DNA of 64,000 nucleotides from Pseudomonas silesiensis (GCF_001661075.1 NZ_CP014870.1:6101001-6165000), one strand, 5' to 3'; counted from the stretch's first letter, positions 27,975-38,474 are shown. Numbers and translations: made by a program. The notes: a model not told the origin generated them from the sequence alone.

Positions 27975-28976
27975 TCAGGCAGTCGCCTTGTCGTCCTTCT
28001 TAAGACTTGCAGGCGGCCAGTTGTCGAGGCGCATGCCGAGGGACAGACCGCGGGAGGCCAGAACGTCCTTGATTTCAGTCAAGGATTTCTTGCCAAGGTT
28101 CGGAGTCTTCAACAGCTCTACTTCGGTACGCTGAATCAGGTCACCGATGTAGTAGATGTTTTCCGCCTTAAGGCAGTTAGCCGAACGTACAGTCAGTTCC
28201 AGATCGTCAACCGGGCGAAGCAGGATCGGATCGATCTCGTCTTCCTGCTCGACAACCACTGGCTCACTGTCACCTTTGAGGTCGACGAACGCAGCCAACT
28301 GCTGTTGCAGGATGGTTGCAGCACGACGGATAGCCTCTTCAGGATCCAGGGTACCGTTGGTTTCCAGATCAATAACCAGCTTGTCCAGGTTAGTACGCTG
28401 CTCGACACGGGCGTTTTCCACCACGTATGCGATACGGCGAACCGGGCTGAACGAAGAGTCAAGCTGCAAGCGACCGATGCTGCGGCTTTCGTCTTCATCG
28501 CTCTGACGCGAGTCTGCCGGTTCATAACCACGACCACGAGCTACGGTGAGCTTCATGTTCAAGGCGCCGTTAGACGCCAGGTTAGCGATTACGTGATCGG
28601 GGTTAACGATCTCGACATCATGATCCAGCTGAATATCGGCAGCGGTAACCACCCCCGAACCCTTCTTCGACAAGGTCAGCGTAACTTCGTCACGGCCGTG
28701 CAGCTTGATAGCCAGACCTTTAAGGTTCAACAGGATTTCAATTACGTCTTCCTGTACACCTTCGATGGCGCTGTACTCGTGGAGCACACCGTCAATCTCG
28801 GCCTCGACTACTGCACAGCCGGGCATTGAGGACAACAGGATGCGGCGCAGCGCGTTGCCCAGGGTGTGGCCAAAACCACGCTCGAGAGGCTCGAGAGTGA
28901 TCTTGGCGCGGGTTGGACTGACAACCTGCACATCAATATGGCGGGGTGTCAGGAACTCATTTACCGAAATCTGCAT
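27975..28976 (-). CDS. rpoA: RNA polymerase alpha subunit
   Basis: 333 residues. The N-terminal assembly domain (about 1-230) has [20 protein letters not shown]; the C-terminal domain (about 245-325) has the DNA-binding and activator surface in [20 protein letters not shown] and [13 protein letters not shown]. It nucleates polymerase assembly and contacts UP elements and regulators. It lies between rpsD and rplQ in the alpha operon, as in other gammaproteobacteria. Confidence 0.99.
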   Translation of the reverse strand: MQISVNEFLTPRHIDVQVVSPTRAKITLEPLERGFGHTLGNALRRILLSSMPGCAVVEAEIDGVLHEYSAIEGVQEDVIEILLNLKGLAIKLHGRDEVTLTLSKKGSGVVTAADIQLDHDVEIVNPDHVIANLASNGALNMKLTVARGRGYEPADSRQSDEDESRSIGRLQLDSSFSPVRRIAYVVENARVEQRTNLDKLVIDLETNGTLDPEEAIRRAATILQQQLAAFVDLKGDSEPVVVEQEDEIDPILLRPVDDLELTVRSANCLKAENIYYIGDLIQRTEVELLKTPNLGKKSLTEIKDVLASRGLSLGMRLDNWPPASLKKDDKATA

Positions 28977-28998
28977 GGATGCACCTATTTTCTAGCCC

Positions 28999-29619
28999 TT
29001 ACTTGGAGTAGAGCTCGACAATCAGGCTTTCGTTGATGTCGGCGGACAGATCACTGCGAGCTGGAACGTTCTTGAAAACGCCCGACTTCTTCTCAGTGTC
29101 TACTTCTACCCATTCTACGCGGCCACGTTGGGCACACAGATCGAGAGCTTGGACAATGCGAAGTTGGTTCTTTGCTTTCTCGCGAATCGCGACCACGTCA
29201 CCAGCACGAACCTGGTACGACGGTACGTTTACGGTCTGACCGTTAACGCTGACGGATTTGTGCGATACCAGCTGACGGGATTCGGCACGAGTAGAGCCAA
29301 AACCCATACGGTATACAACGTTGTCCAGACGGCATTCGAGCAGCTGCAACAGGTTTTCGCCGGTTGCACCTTTCTTGCCAGCAGCTTCTTTGTAGTAGCC
29401 GCTGAATTGACGCTCGAGAACGCCGTAGATACGACGGACCTTCTGCTTTTCACGCAGTTGGGTGCCGTAATCGGACTGGCGACCGCGGCGTTGGCCGTGG
29501 ATACCAGGTGCTGCTTCAATGTTGCACTTCGATTCGATCGCGCGCACGCCGCTCTTCAGGAAGAGATCGGTGCCTTCGCGACGAGCGAGTTTGCATTTTG
29601 GACCAATGTAACGAGCCAT
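28999..29619 (-). CDS. rpsD: 30S ribosomal protein S4
   Basis: 206 residues, with the S4 core [18 protein letters not shown] segment (here [20 protein letters not shown]) and the S4 RNA-binding domain [20 protein letters not shown]. In E. coli S4 represses its own operon by binding the rpsM leader; here the leader between 30415 and 30473 is the candidate site. Confidence 0.99.
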   Translation of the reverse strand: MARYIGPKCKLARREGTDLFLKSGVRAIESKCNIEAAPGIHGQRRGRQSDYGTQLREKQKVRRIYGVLERQFSGYYKEAAGKKGATGENLLQLLECRLDNVVYRMGFGSTRAESRQLVSHKSVSVNGQTVNVPSYQVRAGDVVAIREKAKNQLRIVQALDLCAQRGRVEWVEVDTEKKSGVFKNVPARSDLSADINESLIVELYSK

Positions 29620-29637
29620 TCTTTACAATCTCCTGGA

Positions 29638-30027
29638 TTACACGCGGCGCTTCTTCGGCGGACGGCACCCGTTGTGCGGGATTGGCGTCACGTCGGTGAT
29701 GCTGGCGATCTTATAGCCACAGCCGTTCAATGCACGGACAGCAGACTCACGACCTGGACCTGGACCCTTGACGTTGACGTCGAGGTTTTTCAGGCCATAT
29801 TCCAGCGCAGCTTGACCAGCACGTTCAGCAGCTACTTGAGCAGCGAACGGGGTGGACTTGCGGGAACCGCGGAAACCCGAACCACCGGAGGTAGCCCAAG
29901 AAAGCGCGTTACCTTGACGGTCGGTGATGGTCACGATTGTGTTGTTAAAAGAAGCATGGATGTGGGCGATGCCATCAACCACTGTCTTTTTAACTTTTTT
30001 ACGAGGACGAGCAGCAGGTTTTGCCAT
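29638..30027 (-). CDS. rpsK: 30S ribosomal protein S11
   Basis: 129 residues. Conserved [20 protein letters not shown] and C-terminal [18 protein letters not shown] identify S11. It sits on the platform of the small subunit near the mRNA exit. It is in the alpha operon, 18 bases before rpsD. Confidence 0.99.
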   Translation of the reverse strand: MAKPAARPRKKVKKTVVDGIAHIHASFNNTIVTITDRQGNALSWATSGGSGFRGSRKSTPFAAQVAAERAGQAALEYGLKNLDVNVKGPGPGRESAVRALNGCGYKIASITDVTPIPHNGCRPPKKRRV

Positions 30028-30057
30028 GATTAATTTCCTGTCGATTCGCTGGGGCGA

Positions 30058-30414
30058 TTACTTGCGGATCGGCTTACGCGGACCTTTACGGGTACGCGCG
30101 TTAGTCTTGGTACGCTGACCGCGCACTGGAAGACCACGACGATGACGCAGACCGCGATAGCAACCGAGGTCCATCAAACGCTTGATTTTCATGTTGATTT
30201 CGCGACGCAGGTCACCTTCAGTGGTGAACTTCGCCACTTCGCCACGCAGCTGTTCAATCTGCTCGTCGCTCAGATCCTTGATCTTTGCGGCTGGGTTTAC
30301 CCCAGTCACTGCACAAATTTTCTGTGCAGTTGTGCGACCAACACCATAGATGTAGGTCAGCGAGATAACAGTGTGCTTGTTATCTGGAATGTTAACGCCT
30401 GCAATACGGGCCAT
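30058..30414 (-). CDS. rpsM: 30S ribosomal protein S13
   Basis: 118 residues, starting [20 protein letters not shown], with the [21 protein letters not shown]-terminal tail that reaches the P-site tRNA. It is the first gene of the alpha operon. Its upstream gap contains a hairpin and a promoter (listed separately). Confidence 0.99.
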   Translation of the reverse strand: MARIAGVNIPDNKHTVISLTYIYGVGRTTAQKICAVTGVNPAAKIKDLSDEQIEQLRGEVAKFTTEGDLRREINMKIKRLMDLGCYRGLRHRRGLPVRGQRTKTNARTRKGPRKPIRK

Positions 30415-30502
30415 TCAGTGGGACTCCAATTGACAGCTACCTACGCCCCGGAAGCCAAGAAATAGGGCGCGAGATAATATCGCTGTAATAACAAATAATC
30501 AA
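30415..30502 (-). promoter_or_regulatory. Alpha-operon promoter and leader
   Basis: On the minus strand TTGATT (30502-30497) - 17 bases - TATTAT (30479-30474), with a GC-rich stretch (CTCGCGCCC) after the -10. The roughly 55-base leader can fold CGCCC against GGGCG. In E. coli this leader holds the S4 pseudoknot; whether this one does is not shown by sequence alone. Confidence 0.7.
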
Positions 30503-30526
30503 CCCGGCAGCGCACTAGCTGCCGGG
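30503..30526 (-). terminator. Hairpin at the spc/alpha boundary
   Basis: CCCGGCAGC and GCTGCCGGG form a perfect 9-base stem with a 6-base loop, 17 bases after rpmJ. The following T-run is broken (TTGATTATTTG), so termination may be partial. The alpha -35 starts at the very end of the stem. Confidence 0.7.
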
Positions 30527-30543
30527 CTTCAAGCGGATCACAC

Positions 30544-30660
30544 TCAGCCTTGGCGCTGTTTGTGACGCGGTTCCGCGCTGCAAATTACTCGAACAACACC
30601 TTCGCGGCGAATAATCTTGCAGTTACGGCACAGCTTTTTCACCGATGCACGAACTTTCAT
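30544..30660 (-). CDS. rpmJ: 50S ribosomal protein L36 (zinc-binding form)
   Basis: A 38-residue protein read directly from the sequence: it begins [20 protein letters not shown] and ends PRHKQRQG. Cys11, Cys14, Cys27 and His33 make the zinc ribbon, so this is the zinc-requiring (C+) form; genomes with this form often keep a zinc-free paralogue elsewhere. It is 28 bases after secY, at the end of the spc operon. Confidence 0.97.
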
Positions 30661-30688
30661 CACCAACTCCTCGAACCTTATGGGGTAC

Positions 30689-32017
30689 TCAGCGCAACAT
30701 GCCGCTGCCGTAGCCCTTCAGGTTGGCTTTCTTCATCAGGGATTCGTACTGGTGCGAAACGAGGTGCGATTGTACTTGGGACATGAAGTCCATCACAACC
30801 ACGACGACGATCAGCAACGAGGTCCCGCCAAGGTAGAACGGAACGTTTGCTGCAACCACCAGGAACTGGGGCAACAGGCACACGGCCGTCATATATAGAG
30901 CACCGAACAGGGTCAAACGGGTCAGAACGCCATCAATGTAGCGCGCCGACTGCTCGCCTGGACGGATGCCCGGAATAAAGGCACCGGACTTCTTCAGGTT
31001 TTCCGCTACGTCTTTCGGATTGAACATCAACGCCGTATAGAAGAAGCAGAAGAAAATAATCCCTGCACTAAACAGCAGAATATTCAACGGCTGACCAGGA
31101 GCGATCGACTGCGAGATGTCCTGCAACCAGCCCAAACCTTCGGACTGGCCGAACCAGGTACCCAACGAAGCCGGGAACAGCAAGATGCTGCTCGCGAAAA
31201 TGGCCGGAATAACACCGGCCATGTTCACCTTCAGCGGCAAGTGGCTGGTCTGCGCAGCGAAGACCTTGCGGCCTTGCTGACGCTTGGCGTAGTGAACAGC
31301 AATACGACGCTGACCACGCTCAATGAACACCACGAAACCGATAATCGCTACTGCCAGCAAACCGATGGCAACCAAGGCGAAAATGTTGATATCACCCTGA
31401 CGCGCAGACTCGAAAGACTGCCCGATCGCTCTCGGAAGACCGGCGACGATACCTGCGAAAATCAACATCGAGATACCGTTACCAACACCACGCTCAGTAA
31501 TCTGCTCACCCAGCCACATCATGAACATCGCACCAGCCACAAAAGTGGATACCGCGACGAAATGGAAGCCAAAGTCACCAGTGAACGATACGCCCTGCCC
31601 CGCCAGACCAATGGACATGCCAATGGCCTGAACAAGAGCGAGGACGACAGTGCCGTAGCGGGTGTACTGGGCGATCTTGCGACGCCCAGCTTCACCTTCC
31701 TTCTTCAACTGCTCCAGTTGCGGGCTGACGGCGGACATCAGTTGCATGATGATCGATGCCGAAATGTACGGCATGATCCCCAATGCAAAGATGCTCATCC
31801 GTTCCAGCGCGCCGCCGGAAAACATGTTGAACAAGCTAAGAATGGTCCCCTCATTCTGTCGAAACAGGTCCGCGAGTCGGTCCGGGTTGATACCTGGAAC
31901 CGGGATGTGTGCGCCTATTCGGTAGACGATAATCGCCAGGAACAGAAAACGCAGACGAGCCCAGAGTTCAGACATACCGCCTTTGCCGAGCGCAGAGAGA
32001 GCACCTTGCTTAGCCAT
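30689..32017 (-). CDS. secY: Preprotein translocase subunit SecY
   Basis: 442 residues with ten membrane segments. The plug and pore regions are typical ([40 protein letters not shown]). The cytoplasmic loop motif ADNLKKSG-like segment is [17 protein letters not shown]. It forms the SecYEG channel with SecE, encoded at 57.4 kb. Its ATG follows the rplO stop directly with no spacer. Confidence 0.99.
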
Positions 32018-32455
32018 TTATTCCTCGAACTTGCCGCCAGCTGCTTCGATAGCCGCACGCGCACCTTTGGTGGCGCCGATTCCCTTTCCGATGGTGACAG
32101 CGCGAGTAACTTCGCCGGACAGCATGATTTTCACACGCTGTACGTTGACGTTGATCACGTTGGCATCTTTCAGGGACTGCACGGAGACGATGTCGCCTTC
32201 CACTTTAGCCAGCTCGGACAGACGCACTTCTGCGCGGTCCATGGCCTTCAGGGAAACGAAACCGAACTTCGGCAGGCGACGATGCAGCGGCTGTTGACCG
32301 CCTTCAAAGCCTGGAGCAATGGTGCCACCGGAGCGGGAGGACTGACCTTTGTGGCCACGGCCACCGGTCTTGCCCAAACCACTACCGATACCACGGCCCG
32401 GACGATGCTTTTCGCGACGGGAACCCGGCGCTGGACTCAGATCATTGAGTTTCAT
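32018..32455 (-). CDS. rplO: 50S ribosomal protein L15
   Basis: 145 residues, beginning [20 protein letters not shown], with the Gly/Arg-rich [18 protein letters not shown] region that threads into 23S rRNA. It is in the spc operon, 3 bases after rpmD, and its stop abuts the secY start. Confidence 0.99.
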   Translation of the reverse strand: MKLNDLSPAPGSRREKHRPGRGIGSGLGKTGGRGHKGQSSRSGGTIAPGFEGGQQPLHRRLPKFGFVSLKAMDRAEVRLSELAKVEGDIVSVQSLKDANVINVNVQRVKIMLSGEVTRAVTIGKGIGATKGARAAIEAAGGKFEE

Positions 32456-32458
32456 CGA

Positions 32459-32635
32459 TTAACCCTCGACACGCAGCATGTAGTAAGCCTTGTTGATCAT
32501 CCCGCGATTCTCGGGAGTATCAAGTACTTCTACAGTGTGACCGATGCGACGCAGACCCAGACCCTTAACGCACAGTTTGTGGTTAGGGATGCGGCCGGTC
32601 ATGCTTTTGATCAGCGTAACTTTAACGGTAGCCAT
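32459..32635 (-). CDS. rpmD: 50S ribosomal protein L30
   Basis: A 58-residue protein read from the sequence: it begins [20 protein letters not shown] and ends AYYMLRVEG. This is the usual bacterial L30 size. It sits 2 bases after rpsE and 3 bases before rplO in the spc operon. Confidence 0.97.
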   Translation of the reverse strand: MATVKVTLIKSMTGRIPNHKLCVKGLGLRRIGHTVEVLDTPENRGMINKAYYMLRVEG

Positions 32636-32637
32636 GA

Positions 32638-33138
32638 TCAGAAGATCTCCTTGACGCTTTTGCCACGCTTGGCGGCAATGGATTCAGGAGACTGCATGGC
32701 CTTCAAACCTTTGAAAGTGGCGTGAACCACGTTTACCGGGTTAGTCGAGCCGTAGCACTTGGCCAGAACGTTCTGAACGCCAGCAACTTCGAGGACAGCA
32801 CGCATAGCGCCGCCAGCGATGATACCGGTACCTTCAGAAGCAGGCTGCATGTACACCTTCGAAGCGCCGTGACCGGACTTCATTGCGTACTGCAGCGTGG
32901 TGCCGTTCAGATCAACTTGGATCATGTTGCGGCGAGCAGCTTCCATTGCCTTCTGGATCGCAGCAGGCACTTCACGTGACTTGCCACGGCCGAAGCCAAC
33001 ACGCCCTTTACCATCACCCACCACGGTCAACGCGGTGAAAGTGAAGATACGGCCGCCTTTAACGGTTTTGGCTACGCGGTTAACTTGAACCAGCTTCTCG
33101 ATGTAGCCTTCGTCGCGCTTTTGGTCGTTATTTGACAT
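32638..33138 (-). CDS. rpsE: 30S ribosomal protein S5
   Basis: 166 residues. The S5 N-terminal RNA-binding domain ([40 protein letters not shown]) and C-terminal domain with [20 protein letters not shown] are intact. S5 is where spectinomycin resistance changes occur; the loop around residues 20-30 looks ordinary. Confidence 0.99.
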   Translation of the reverse strand: MSNNDQKRDEGYIEKLVQVNRVAKTVKGGRIFTFTALTVVGDGKGRVGFGRGKSREVPAAIQKAMEAARRNMIQVDLNGTTLQYAMKSGHGASKVYMQPASEGTGIIAGGAMRAVLEVAGVQNVLAKCYGSTNPVNVVHATFKGLKAMQSPESIAAKRGKSVKEIF

Positions 33139-33141
33139 AAC

Positions 33142-33492
33142 TTAGAACTCCAGCCCAGCTTCACGAGCAGCATCAGCCAGCGCCTTGACGCGGCCGTGGT
33201 ACTTGAAGCCAGAGCGGTCGAAAGCCACCTGCGAGACGCCAGCGGCTTTTGCACGCGTAGCGACCAGCTGGCCAACCTTAGTGGCCGCGTCGATGTTGCC
33301 AGTGGCGCCATCACGCAGTTCTTTATCCAAAGTCGAGGCAGATGCCAGGACTTTGTTGCCGTCGGCCGAAATGACCTGGGCGTAGATGTGCTGCGACGAG
33401 CGGAACACGCAGAGACGCACGACTTCGAGTTCGTGCATTTTCAGGCGTGCTTTGCGAGCGCGACGCAGTCGAGTAACTTTTTTGTCGGTCAT
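33142..33492 (-). CDS. rplR: 50S ribosomal protein L18
   Basis: 116 residues; binds 5S rRNA in the central protuberance. Recognised from the basic N-terminus ([14 protein letters not shown]) and the end [20 protein letters not shown]. It lies 3 bases before rpsE. Confidence 0.99.
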   Translation of the reverse strand: MTDKKVTRLRRARKARLKMHELEVVRLCVFRSSQHIYAQVISADGNKVLASASTLDKELRDGATGNIDAATKVGQLVATRAKAAGVSQVAFDRSGFKYHGRVKALADAAREAGLEF

Positions 33493-33502
33493 TTGCTATG
33501 CC

Positions 33503-34036
33503 CTACTTCTTCTTGGCTTCTTTACGACGGACGACTTCGTCCGCGTAGCGCACACCTTTGCCTTTGTACGGCTCTGGTGGACGGAAGTCGCGGATCTCGG
33601 CGGCCACTTGACCTACCAGCTGCTTATCGATGCCCTTGATCAGGATATCGGTCTGGCTAGGAGTCTCAGCGGTGATGCCTTCCGGCAGTTCATAATCCAC
33701 TGGGTGCGAGAAGCCAAGAGCCAGGTTCAGCACTGTGCCTTTTGCTTGCGCTTTGTAACCAACACCGACCAGCTGGAGCTTGCGCTCGAAGCCTTGGCTT
33801 ACGCCTTGGACCATGTTGTTTACCAACGCACGAGTGGTACCAGCCATTGCGCGAGTCTGTTGATCGCCATTGCGAGCAGCGAAACGCAGCTCACCGGCTT
33901 CTTCAACGATCTCAACGGACGAATGGATGTTCAGTTCGAGAGTGCCCTTGGCACCCTTCACCGAAAGCTGTTGGCCTGCGAATTTGACTTCGACACCGGC
34001 TGGCAGCTTAACGGGGTTCTTAGCGACGCGTGACAT
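33503..34036 (-). CDS. rplF: 50S ribosomal protein L6
   Basis: 177 residues with the two repeated L6 domains and the C-terminal signature [20 protein letters not shown] followed by [20 protein letters not shown]. It lies near the sarcin-ricin loop of the large subunit. In the spc operon, 12 bases after rpsH. Confidence 0.99.
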   Translation of the reverse strand: MSRVAKNPVKLPAGVEVKFAGQQLSVKGAKGTLELNIHSSVEIVEEAGELRFAARNGDQQTRAMAGTTRALVNNMVQGVSQGFERKLQLVGVGYKAQAKGTVLNLALGFSHPVDYELPEGITAETPSQTDILIKGIDKQLVGQVAAEIRDFRPPEPYKGKGVRYADEVVRRKEAKKK

Positions 34037-34048
34037 GCTTATCCCCCC

Positions 34049-34441
34049 TTAGAACACAGTGCAAAGAACTTCGCCGCCGACACCGGCAGCGCGCGCAGCA
34101 CGATCCGTCATCACACCTTTGTTGGTGGAGACGATAGACACACCGAGACCGCCACGAACTTTCGGCAGATCATCGACGGACTTGTACTGACGCAGGCCTG
34201 GACGGCTAACGCGCTTCACTTCTTCAATGACCGGACGGCCTTCGAAATATTTCAGCTCGATAGACAGCAGTGGCTTGATTTCGCTGCTGATCTGATAACC
34301 CGCAATGTAACCTTCGTCCTTCAGGACTTTGGCAACAGCTACCTTCAAAGTAGAAGATGGCATGCTTACGACGGACTTTTCAGCCATCTGGGCATTACGG
34401 ATTCGAGTTAGCATGTCCGCTAACGGGTCCTGCATACTCAT
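34049..34441 (-). CDS. rpsH: 30S ribosomal protein S8
   Basis: 130 residues, starting [20 protein letters not shown] and ending in the S8 signature [21 protein letters not shown]8 is a primary 16S rRNA binder and, in E. coli, represses the spc operon. Here it follows an unusual 210-base gap after rpsN that contains a promoter candidate, so it may also be the first gene of a separate transcript. Confidence 0.99.
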   Translation of the reverse strand: MSMQDPLADMLTRIRNAQMAEKSVVSMPSSTLKVAVAKVLKDEGYIAGYQISSEIKPLLSIELKYFEGRPVIEEVKRVSRPGLRQYKSVDDLPKVRGGLGVSIVSTNKGVMTDRAARAAGVGGEVLCTVF

Positions 34442-34569
34442 GGGCTAGACGCTCCTAATACACAAAAAATTAGCCTTGCGGCTACTACGTGTCGCCGAGT
34501 ACATCCATGCGAAAAAAGCACGGGCTCAGGCGAGCCGGGTATTCTAGACACACCCCACAAATGAATCAA
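34442..34569 (-). promoter_or_regulatory. Internal promoter and leader upstream of rpsH
   Basis: On the minus strand TTGATT (34569-34564) - 17 bases - TAGAAT (34546-34541). The -35 lies within the 3' arm of the hairpin at 34562-34591. Soon after the -10 the leader has GGCTC-GCCT-GAGCC (34536-34523) followed five bases later by six T (34517-34512), which looks like a start-proximal attenuator. An AGGAG precedes rpsH. Confidence 0.6.
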
Positions 34570-34591
34570 GCCCCAAAAGGGGCTTGATTCA
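34562..34591 (-). terminator. Perfect 13-base-pair hairpin between rpsN and rpsH
   Basis: On the minus strand TGAATCAAGCCCC and GGGGCTTGATTCA pair across a 4-base TTTT loop. Only three T follow it, so on this strand it is a weak terminator or a processing/stability hairpin rather than a classic stop. Confidence 0.65.
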
Positions 34592-34651
34592 AGTTCAAGG
34601 TCACCGGTGGTCAGGATCTTGCGATCCCGGACACCGAGACTTTGACAGTGC

Positions 34652-34957
34652 TTACCAGCTGGCTTTAACCAGACCAGGTACGTCACCACGCATTGCAGCT
34701 TCACGCAGCTTGTTACGGCCAAGGCCGAACTTGCGGTAAACGCCGTGTGGACGACCGGTCAGGCGGCAGCGGTTACGCATGCGCGAAGCGCTTGCGTCAC
34801 GTGGCTGCTTCTGCAGAGCAACTGTAGCTTCCCAACGTGCTTCTGGACTTGCGTTCAGATCAACGATGATAGCTTTCAGTGCTGCACGCTTCTTGGCGTA
34901 CTTGGCAACCGTGAGCTGACGCTTCAGCTCGCGGTTTTTCATGCTCATCTTGGCCAT
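34652..34957 (-). CDS. rpsN: 30S ribosomal protein S14 (long, zinc-free form)
   Basis: 101 residues from the ATG at 34957; a longer in-frame start runs back into rplE territory and is rejected. It begins [20 protein letters not shown] and ends [22 protein letters not shown]. The zinc CxxC pairs of the short form are absent, so this is the long zinc-independent type. Confidence 0.98.
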   Translation of the reverse strand: MAKMSMKNRELKRQLTVAKYAKKRAALKAIIVDLNASPEARWEATVALQKQPRDASASRMRNRCRLTGRPHGVYRKFGLGRNKLREAAMRGDVPGLVKASW

Positions 34958-34970
34958 TTTCCTACTCCAA

Positions 34971-35510
34971 TCAGTTGCGGAACGGGAATTTGAAAGCACG
35001 CAACAGGGCGCGACCTTCATCATCGTTCTTGGCAGTGGTGGTCAGGGTAATGTCCAGACCGCGGAGAGCATCGATCTTGTCGTAGTCGATTTCCGGGAAG
35101 ATGATCTGCTCTTTAACGCCCATGCTGTAGTTACCACGACCATCGAAGGACTTGGCATTCAGGCCGCGGAAGTCGCGAACCCGAGGCAGGGAGATCGACA
35201 GCAGACGATCCAGGAATTCGTACATACGCTCACGGCGCAGGGTCACTTTGACGCCGATCGGCCAACCTTCACGGACTTTAAAGCCAGCGATGGATTTCCG
35301 AGCGTAAGTCACAACGACTTTCTGACCGGTGATCTTTTCCAGGTCGGCAACAGCGTGCTCGATGACTTTTTTGTCACCGACGGCTTCGCCAAGACCCATG
35401 TTCAGGGTGATTTTTGTAACGCGTGGAACTTCCATCACGTTCGAAAGCTTAAGTTCTTCCTTAAGCTTCGGTGCGATTTCCTTCCAGTAAATCTCTTTTA
35501 GTCGTGCCAT
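34971..35510 (-). CDS. rplE: 50S ribosomal protein L5
   Basis: 179 residues; 5S rRNA-binding protein of the central protuberance. Signature segments are [20 protein letters not shown] and the end [20 protein letters not shown]. Spc operon, 22 bases after rplX. Confidence 0.99.
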   Translation of the reverse strand: MARLKEIYWKEIAPKLKEELKLSNVMEVPRVTKITLNMGLGEAVGDKKVIEHAVADLEKITGQKVVVTYARKSIAGFKVREGWPIGVKVTLRRERMYEFLDRLLSISLPRVRDFRGLNAKSFDGRGNYSMGVKEQIIFPEIDYDKIDALRGLDITLTTTAKNDDEGRALLRAFKFPFRN

Positions 35511-35532
35511 GGTCTCATCTACCTAGCAGTGT

Positions 35533-35847
35533 TCAAGCATCAACCGCTTTTTGGGTCGACTTGAAGACACGAATTTTCTTGCCGTCTTCTACTTTAAAAC
35601 CAACGCGATCAGCCTTGTTGGTTTCGCCGTTGAAAATGGCGACGTTAGAAGCGTCCAGTGGAGCTTCTTTTTCGACGATACCGCCTTGCACGCCCGACAT
35701 AGGGTTAGGCTTGGTATGACGCTTTACCAGGTTCAGACCGCCAATAACCAGACGGTTGTTAGCGAGAACCTTAAGCACCTTACCGCGCTTACCTTTGTCT
35801 TTGCCGGCGATCACGATGATCTCGTCGTCACGACGAATCTTTTGCAT
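35533..35847 (-). CDS. rplX: 50S ribosomal protein L24
   Basis: 104 residues starting [20 protein letters not shown], a KOW-domain protein that starts large-subunit assembly. [19 protein letters not shown] is the L24 C-terminal signature. It lies 11 bases after rplN. Confidence 0.99.
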   Translation of the reverse strand: MQKIRRDDEIIVIAGKDKGKRGKVLKVLANNRLVIGGLNLVKRHTKPNPMSGVQGGIVEKEAPLDASNVAIFNGETNKADRVGFKVEDGKKIRVFKSTQKAVDA

Positions 35848-35858
35848 GTCGGATCTCC

Positions 35859-36227
35859 TTACAGCACTTCTGGGGCGAGCGAGACGATCTTCATGAACTT
35901 CTCAGTACGAAGTTCACGGGTCACTGGCCCAAAGATACGGGTGCCGATCGGCTCTTGCTTGTTGTTCAGAAGAACAGCAGCGTTGCCATCAAAGCGGATA
36001 ATGGAGCCATCAGCACGACGTACGCCGTGACGAGTGCGGACTACAACAGCAGTCATCACTTGGCCTTTTTTCACTTTACCGCGGGGAATTGCTTCCTTCA
36101 CGGTAACCTTGATGATGTCACCGATACCAGCGTAACGACGATGGGAGCCACCCAGCACCTTGATGCACATAACGCGGCGTGCGCCGCTGTTATCGGCCAC
36201 ATCGAGCATGGATTGAGTCTGAATCAT
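35859..36227 (-). CDS. rplN: 50S ribosomal protein L14
   Basis: 122 residues starting [20 protein letters not shown], ending [19 protein letters not shown] ([16 protein letters not shown]). First gene of the classical spc operon. I see no promoter as clear as those elsewhere in the 23-base gap after rpsQ, so it is probably read through from S10. Confidence 0.99.
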   Translation of the reverse strand: MIQTQSMLDVADNSGARRVMCIKVLGGSHRRYAGIGDIIKVTVKEAIPRGKVKKGQVMTAVVVRTRHGVRRADGSIIRFDGNAAVLLNNKQEPIGTRIFGPVTRELRTEKFMKIVSLAPEVL

Positions 36228-36250
36228 ATAATTTCTCCGACCCCTAGTCC

Positions 36251-36517
36251 TTAGACTTCCACAGCGCGTTCGAGAACATCAACCAGCGCCCAAGACTTGG
36301 TCTTGGCCAAAGGACGAGTTTCACGAATAGTGACTTTGTCGCCGATGTGGCACTGATTGGTTTCGTCGTGCGCGTGCAGCTTAGTCGAACGCTTAACGTA
36401 TTTACCGTAGATCGGGTGCTTTACGCGACGCTCGATCAGAACGGTGATGGTCTTGTCCATTTTGTCGCTGACAACACGGCCAGTCAGCGTACGGACGGTT
36501 TTTTCGGCTTCAGCCAT
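36251..36517 (-). CDS. rpsQ: 30S ribosomal protein S17
   Basis: 88 residues, OB-fold S17 with [20 protein letters not shown] and [18 protein letters not shown]. Last gene of the S10 operon by the E. coli definition. It lies 2 bases after rpmC. Confidence 0.99.
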   Translation of the reverse strand: MAEAEKTVRTLTGRVVSDKMDKTITVLIERRVKHPIYGKYVKRSTKLHAHDETNQCHIGDKVTIRETRPLAKTKSWALVDVLERAVEV

Positions 36518-36519
36518 GA

Positions 36520-36711
36520 TTACTTACCTGCCTGCTGTTTGAGCACAGTCTTCACGCGAGCGATGTCACGCTTAACTTGCCGGAGCAGGTGAGACTGCCC
36601 CAACTGGCCAGTTGCTTTCTGCATGCGCAGATTGAACTGGTCGCGCAGCAGGCCGAGCAGTTGCTCGTTAAGCTGCGGCGCGTCTTTTTCACGAAGTTCG
36701 TTCGCTTTCAT
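36520..36711 (-). CDS. rpmC: 50S ribosomal protein L29
   Basis: 63 residues starting [20 protein letters not shown]. The ATG at 36711 overlaps the rplP stop by one base (TGATG). A GTG three bases upstream is possible but would give an extra Met. It sits near the peptide tunnel exit, where SRP and trigger factor dock. Confidence 0.97.
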   Translation of the reverse strand: MKANELREKDAPQLNEQLLGLLRDQFNLRMQKATGQLGQSHLLRQVKRDIARVKTVLKQQAGK

Positions 36712-37124
36712 CACATCACCGTCCGTTTAACAAAAGCGGTGGCGAGCGGCAGCTTTGCAGCAGCCAGGGCAAAAGCCTCACGCGCCAGCTCTTCAGAAAC
36801 ACCCTCGATTTCATACAGGACTTTGCCTGGCTGAATCTGGGCAACCCAGTACTCGACACTACCCTTACCTTTACCCATCCGAACTTCGAGGGGCTTTTTG
36901 GAGATAGGCTTGTCCGGGAATACACGGATCCAGATCTTGCCGCCACGTTTAACGTGACGGGTCAGTGCACGACGCGCTGACTCGATCTGACGAGCGGTGA
37001 GACGACCACGAGCTACAGACTTCAGCGCATATTCGCCGAAGCTGACTTTGCTACCGCGCTGAGCCAAGCCACGGTTGTGGCCAGTCATCTGCTTGCGGAA
37101 CTTCGTACGCTTTGGTTGCAACAT
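36711..37124 (-). CDS. rplP: 50S ribosomal protein L16
   Basis: 137 residues starting [20 protein letters not shown], with [20 protein letters not shown] and [20 protein letters not shown]. It contacts the A-site tRNA elbow. Translationally coupled to rpmC by a one-base overlap. Confidence 0.99.
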   Translation of the reverse strand: MLQPKRTKFRKQMTGHNRGLAQRGSKVSFGEYALKSVARGRLTARQIESARRALTRHVKRGGKIWIRVFPDKPISKKPLEVRMGKGKGSVEYWVAQIQPGKVLYEIEGVSEELAREAFALAAAKLPLATAFVKRTVM

Positions 37125-37136
37125 TTGGCGTACCCC

Positions 37137-37823
37137 TTACTTAGCAGCTTTTTTACGAGGCGCTGGTGCTTGTGGTTTCAGTTCTTCTTGGCGACCACCA
37201 ATTACTTCGCCTTTGAAGATCCAAACCTTTACACCGATCACACCATAAGTGGTGTGAGCTTCGTAGTTGGCATAGTCGATGTCGGCACGCAGGGTGTGCA
37301 GTGGCACACGACCTTCGCGATACCATTCAGTACGTGCGATTTCAGCACCGCCGAGACGACCGCTCACTTGGATTTTGATGCCTTTGGCACCAATGCGCAT
37401 GGCGTTCTGTACAGCGCGCTTCATAGCGCGACGGAACATTACGCGACGCTCCAGCTGCTGAGCTACGCTCTGCGCAACCAACATACCGTCGAGTTCCGGC
37501 TTGCGGATTTCTTCGATATTGATGTGCACAGGCACACCCATTTGCTTGGTCAGGTCCTGACGCAGTTTCTCAACATCTTCACCTTTCTTCCCGATAACGA
37601 TACCTGGACGAGCGGTGTGGATGGTGATACGTGCAGTTTGAGCCGGACGATGGATATCGATACGGCTTACGGACGCGCTTTTTAGTTTGTCTTGGAGATA
37701 CTCACGCACCTTCAGATCAGCGAACAAATAGTCCGCATAAGTCCGACCGTCTGCGTACCAGACGGAGGTGTGCTCCTTGACGATTCCCAGGCGAATGCCA
37801 ATGGGATGTACTTTCTGACCCAT
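37137..37823 (-). CDS. rpsC: 30S ribosomal protein S3
   Basis: 228 residues from the ATG at 37823 ([20 protein letters not shown]). An in-frame start at 37907 would overlap rplV and is rejected. The KH domain carries [19 protein letters not shown]3 lines the mRNA entry and has helicase activity on mRNA. Confidence 0.98.
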
Positions 37824-37836
37824 CTCTTCGACTCCG

Positions 37837-38169
37837 TTACTTGTCAGCAACCTTGACAGTGATATGGCAAGACCGCTTGACGATGCGATCAGCACGGCCT
37901 TTGGCACGTGGCATGATTCGCTTCAGCGAACGCCCTTCGTTGACGAAAACGGTGCTGACTTTAAGGTCATCAACGTCTGCGCCTTCGTTATGCTCGGCGT
38001 TGGCTACGGCCGACTCCAGCACTTTCTTCATGATCTCGGCGGCTTTCTTACTGCTGAAAGCCAACAGGTTGAGCGCTTCGCCCACCTTCTTCCCGCGGAT
38101 CTGGTCGGCGACCAAGCGGGCTTTCTGGGCGGAGATTCGAGCGCCCGACAACTTAGCGGCTACTTCCAT
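37837..38169 (-). CDS. rplV: 50S ribosomal protein L22
   Basis: 110 residues. Starts [20 protein letters not shown]; the beta-hairpin that lines the peptide tunnel is [20 protein letters not shown], unaltered at the positions where macrolide-resistance changes occur. Confidence 0.99.
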
Positions 38170-38182
38170 CGTTCCTTACCCC

Positions 38183-38458
38183 TTAACGCTTGGCTTTCTT
38201 GTCTGCCACGTGCCCACGATATGTGCGGGTACCGGCAAACTCGCCTAGTTTGTGGCCGACCATGTCTTCGTTCACGAGAACTGGGACATGTTGACGACCG
38301 TTATGCACTGCAATGGTCAAACCGACCATTTGTGGCAGGATCATCGAACGACGCGACCAGGTTTTCACTGGTTTGCGATCGTTCTTTTCCGCCGCCACTT
38401 CGATCTTCTTCAGTAGGTGAAGATCAATAAAAGGACCTTTTTTCAGAGAACGTGGCAC
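38183..38458 (-). CDS. rpsS: 30S ribosomal protein S19
   Basis: 91 residues starting [20 protein letters not shown] with the signature [20 protein letters not shown]. Head of the small subunit, next to S13. S10 operon. Confidence 0.99.
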   Translation of the reverse strand: MPRSLKKGPFIDLHLLKKIEVAAEKNDRKPVKTWSRRSMILPQMVGLTIAVHNGRQHVPVLVNEDMVGHKLGEFAGTRTYRGHVADKKAKR

Positions 38459-38474
38459 TGTCGTATCCCTCTAT

